From contig NZ_DAIDJE010000206.1 in the NCBI RefSeq assembly GCF_027451485.1, forward strand, positions 38,486 to 102,485: 64,000 bases of DNA, in the 5' to 3' direction. Below the pieces are notes generated by a model that ran no database searches, was not told where the DNA came from, and saw only the letters and a list, made by a program, of their open reading frames with translations. Below, piece by piece: positions 61,523 to 64,000 of this stretch; within the stretch, counting starts at the first letter, position 1, and each line of letters begins with the position of its first letter. The position numbers were made by a program, and so were the translations under genes. Source of the stretch: Bradyrhizobium sp. (GTDB lineage Bacteria > Pseudomonadota > Alphaproteobacteria > Rhizobiales > Xanthobacteraceae).

Positions 61523-62590
61523 ATGTCGGTCGACACATCGAATGCCTCGGCTGCGGCTGGTGTCGATCCCGCGCGCGTGCGCGTTGCCGGCGCGATCAAG
61601 CAGGCCGCTATGTCGAGCGGCATGAGCTTTCAGTACCTGTTGGCGACCGCGAAGATGGAATCGGATTTCAATCCGGGCGCGGCAGCCCCGACATCTTCCG
61701 CCCATGGCCTGTTTCAGTTCATCGATCAAACCTGGCTGGCCACGTTCAAGGACGCGGGCGCGCAACTCGGCTACGGCAGCTATGCCAAGATGATCACGCA
61801 ATCGCCCGATGGCACCTATTCGGTATCCGATCCCGCTGCGCGGCAGACCATCATGAAACTGCGCGACGATCCGGCGGTCGCGTCCGAAATGGCTGCGGCA
61901 TTGACGCAATCCAACAGTTTCATGCTGACCGGCATGATCGGCCGCCGTCCAACCGAAAGTGAATTGTACATGGCGCATTTCATGGGGGTCGGGGGTGCAG
62001 CCAAATTGATCGGCAATGCCGAGGACAATCCGCAGGCTTCCGCCGCGCGGCTGTTTCCGAATGCCGCGGCCGCCAACCGTTCGATCTTTTATGACCGCGC
62101 CACCGGCCGGGCGCGGAGCGTTTCCGAGGTCTACGCGGTGTTGCAGCAGCGCTATGCCAGCGCGGCGAATTCATCGGCAACCCAAAGCGCGATGGCAGCG
62201 GTTGGCGGCGACGTGAAGCCGGGCGTGGCGATGGCGAGTGCAGGCAGTAGTTCCATCCTTGCTTCGCCTCCGGTCGACAACGCGGCCTATCTCTCGACGT
62301 TTCCCGACACACGGCCGGCGGCATCGGCAGCCGCGGCATCGACGACGACGGTTGCAAGTGCAGCTTCCCCAAGCCCCGTCTTCCGTTCGCTGTTTCAGGA
62401 TGGCGGCCGCAGCCAGCCGGTCTCCCAGGCGGTGCGCGAATTGTGGGGCAAGTCGGCCTCGCTGACGGCAGATCCGCCGGTCTCGCCCGGCATAACGGCG
62501 CCATCGGCCGCGGTCGCGGCGTTGCCTGCCTCGTCCTCGGGTGGTGGGCTTGATCTCTTCAGCGATCGCAACGGCACCTTCAGCGGCTGA
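61523..62590 (+). CDS. Lytic transglycosylase domain protein
   Basis: A 355-residue protein with an SLT-like fold in its first 190 residues. Glu46 in ATAKMESDFNP is the catalytic acid, followed by SSAHGLFQFIDQTWL. The second half is Ala/Ser-rich and disordered. There is no clear signal peptide, as in some flagellum- or cell-division-associated peptidoglycan hydrolases exported by other routes. Start at 61523 with GGAGACC upstream. The CtrA-type box just upstream supports a cell-cycle or flagellar role (inference). Confidence 0.82.
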   Translation: MSVDTSNASAAAGVDPARVRVAGAIKQAAMSSGMSFQYLLATAKMESDFNPGAAAPTSSAHGLFQFIDQTWLATFKDAGAQLGYGSYAKMITQSPDGTYSVSDPAARQTIMKLRDDPAVASEMAAALTQSNSFMLTGMIGRRPTESELYMAHFMGVGGAAKLIGNAEDNPQASAARLFPNAAAANRSIFYDRATGRARSVSEVYAVLQQRYASAANSSATQSAMAAVGGDVKPGVAMASAGSSSILASPPVDNAAYLSTFPDTRPAASAAAASTTTVASAASPSPVFRSLFQDGGRSQPVSQAVRELWGKSASLTADPPVSPGITAPSAAVAALPASSSGGGLDLFSDRNGTFSG

Positions 62591-62663
62591 GCCTTGTTGA
62601 ACGCCCGACTGGCGCCGCCGCAGGCCTTAACAAAACGTCAATAAAACCAGCTGCTTATAGTGA

Positions 62664-62690
62664 ACGCTTTGTTAAGCGTCGTGGTTTATT
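62664..62690 (+). terminator. Possible terminator of the lytic transglycosylase gene
   Basis: ACGCTT (62664-62669) and AAGCGT (62674-62679) pair over six bases around TGTT, followed by CGTGGTTTATT. The stem is short, so it is a weak candidate. Confidence 0.4.
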
Positions 62691-62747
62691 TTGTCTTGCA
62701 GCGGCGCAAAATGAAGGCGCCGAGGTTTTGCGTAAGCCGGCAGGGCA

Positions 62748-63920
62748 ATGATCGTTCGGCAGTTCATCAGTTGGATTAAGACCGCCGGCGCGGGCGAACG
62801 CGCCGAAGCCACGCGGGCGTTGGCGCGGGCCTGGCTCATTTCCGATCTTTCCGAAGACGATCGCGCGGCCGCTGAGGGTGCGTTGCTGATGCTGCTCGAT
62901 GATCCATCGCCGCTGGTGCGCCGCGCCATGGCTGATGTTTTCGCACGCAGCTACGAGGCTCCGGCTGCCATCGTGCAGGCGCTGGCGTTCGATCAGCCAT
63001 CGGTCGCCCTGCCGATCCTCGAACATTCACCGCTCCTGATCGATGCCGATCTCGTCGACATTGTCGCAACCGCCGGCGGCGAGGTGCAGTGCGCGATTGC
63101 GCGCCGCACCAGTCTGCCGCCTTCCGTCTGTGCCGCGATTGCCGAGGTTGGCTCCGCTGCAGCGGCGCTGGAACTGATCGAAAACGCCTACGCGGAACTG
63201 CCGGCATTTTCCTGGGACCGCATTGTCGAGCGGCACGGTCATCTGGCGGCGATCCGCGAATCGATGCTGGTGCTGGAAGACCTGCCGGCTGCGACCCGGG
63301 TTGCGCTGGTCGCCAGGCTATCGGATACGCTTGCGCAATTCGTCGTTGCAAAGAACTGGCTGAGCGCCGATCGCGCCGAACGGGTGGCAGGTGAGGCGCG
63401 CGATCGCTCCACGGTCAGCATCGCGGCCTCCTCGCGGGGCGAGGACATGTGCGGACTGATCGCGCACTTGCGCGCGACCTCCCAGCTCACTGCGGGTCTG
63501 ATCCTGCGTGCGCTTCTGTCAGGCAACCTCGAATTGTTCGAAGCGGCGCTCTCAGAATTGTCCGGTCTGCCGCGCAGCCGCGTCTCGTCGCTATTGCTTG
63601 ATCGCGGCGAAGCCAGCATGTTGGCGCTCCTCAAGCGGGCGGGCTTGCCGGAATCGACCTTCGCGGCGTTCCGCGCCGCGCTTGAAGTCATTCACGAGAC
63701 CGGCTTCACCGATTCGGCTGCCGACGCGGCACGCTTGCGCCGCCGCATGGTCGAACGCGTGCTGACGCATTGCGAAGCCGATCACAGCGTGACCGACCCG
63801 CTTCTAATCCTGCTTCGCCGCTTTGCGACTGAATCGGCTCGGGAAGAAGCACGGCTGTTCTGCGAGGAGCTTGCGGCCGAGCAAGCTATTGGCTTTGAGC
63901 AGGGCCTGATCGCCGCCTAG
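62748..63920 (+). CDS. DUF2336 domain protein
   Basis: A 390-residue soluble, almost wholly helical protein with HEAT-like repeats. It starts with an Ala-rich region containing LMLLDDPSPLVRRAMADVFA (about 43-62), typical of alphaproteobacterial DUF2336 proteins. No enzymatic motif is seen. The family is uncharacterised; a scaffold or regulatory role is only suggested by the repeats. It follows the lytic transglycosylase by 157 bases. Confidence 0.85.
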   Translation: MIVRQFISWIKTAGAGERAEATRALARAWLISDLSEDDRAAAEGALLMLLDDPSPLVRRAMADVFARSYEAPAAIVQALAFDQPSVALPILEHSPLLIDADLVDIVATAGGEVQCAIARRTSLPPSVCAAIAEVGSAAAALELIENAYAELPAFSWDRIVERHGHLAAIRESMLVLEDLPAATRVALVARLSDTLAQFVVAKNWLSADRAERVAGEARDRSTVSIAASSRGEDMCGLIAHLRATSQLTAGLILRALLSGNLELFEAALSELSGLPRSRVSSLLLDRGEASMLALLKRAGLPESTFAAFRAALEVIHETGFTDSAADAARLRRRMVERVLTHCEADHSVTDPLLILLRRFATESAREEARLFCEELAAEQAIGFEQGLIAA

Positions 63921-63972
63921 CTGATCAGTGGTCCCCGTGGAACGCAGGGACCTGTAACCAGAACCGCTTGCC

Positions 63973-64000
63973 CTAGTGCCCACTTTCCGAAGTTCGTGGT
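63973..64000. repeat. Palindromic repeat H, left arm (cut by window edge)
   Basis: Starts CTAGTGCCCACTTTCC. Bases 63973-63998 are identical to the minus-strand reading of repeat C's right arm at 16816-16841. The second arm must lie beyond the window. Confidence 0.8.

Overview
The window looks like a chromosomal segment of an alphaproteobacterium of the Bradyrhizobium/Rhodopseudomonas group (Nitrobacteraceae). The G+C content is high. The gene content includes DUF3126 beside cysE, OpgC, a bacterial transglutaminase-like cysteine peptidase, a PAS_5 protein, DUF2336, and a folE-hisI neighbourhood with yidD and a NifU-like gene. Regulatory sites resemble CtrA (TTAA-N7-TTAA) and FixK/FNR (TTGA-N6-TCAA) boxes. 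The species is inferred, not proven. No phage, insertion sequence, plasmid or CRISPR gene is visible, and nearly all of it reads as core or stable accessory genome.

Layout. 1-13 kb: the tail of a chromate transporter, an M20 peptidase, an exported phosphoesterase followed by a di-haem peroxidase, an orphan peptide-type binding protein, an atypical Fe-S protein, tRNA-Leu(UAA), an aldehyde dehydrogenase and a flavin monooxygenase. 13-23 kb: mostly uncharacterised membrane or exported proteins, with cysE, DUF3126, a gamma-carbonic anhydrase, a glycine-rich protein and a cysteine peptidase. 22.8-33.1 kb: the most coherent module. Leftward are sulfide:quinone oxidoreductase (SQR), a zinc-ribbon thioredoxin and DUF2892. 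Rightward are a BigR/SqrR-type persulfide sensor, an RND pump, a rhodanese, a small membrane protein and cytochrome bd oxidase (cydA, cydB, cydX). 33-48 kb: PilZ, a zinc dehydrogenase, OpgC, a PAS_5 protein, a xylose-type ABC importer, rhomboid protease, CBS protein, patatin and a large PAS-GGDEF-EAL protein. 48-64 kb: a nitroreductase, thrS, two ClpP-fold exported proteins sharing a CxSxC motif, MFS and APC transporters, yidD, NifU-like, folE, hisI, a lytic transglycosylase and DUF2336.

How the module may work (inference). SQR would oxidise sulfide to persulfide and pass electrons to quinone. Rhodanese and thioredoxin would handle sulfane sulfur. Cytochrome bd, which tolerates sulfide better than haem-copper oxidases, would re-oxidise the quinol. 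The ArsR-family regulator carries two cysteines 66 residues apart, as known persulfide sensors do. Its gene and sqr appear to be read from two face-to-face promoters sharing one AT-rich operator. A FixK-type box lies before the rightward operon, suggesting that low oxygen is a second input. The role of the RND pump in such a module is unknown.

Two further signals stand out. A family of imperfect palindromes, several bounded by the otherwise rare tetramer CTAG, occurs in at least eight places, four of them in tandem at 16585-16909. Three full CtrA-type boxes precede a PAS_5 gene, a lytic transglycosylase gene and a pair of uncharacterised divergent genes, suggesting a scattered cell-cycle or motility regulon.
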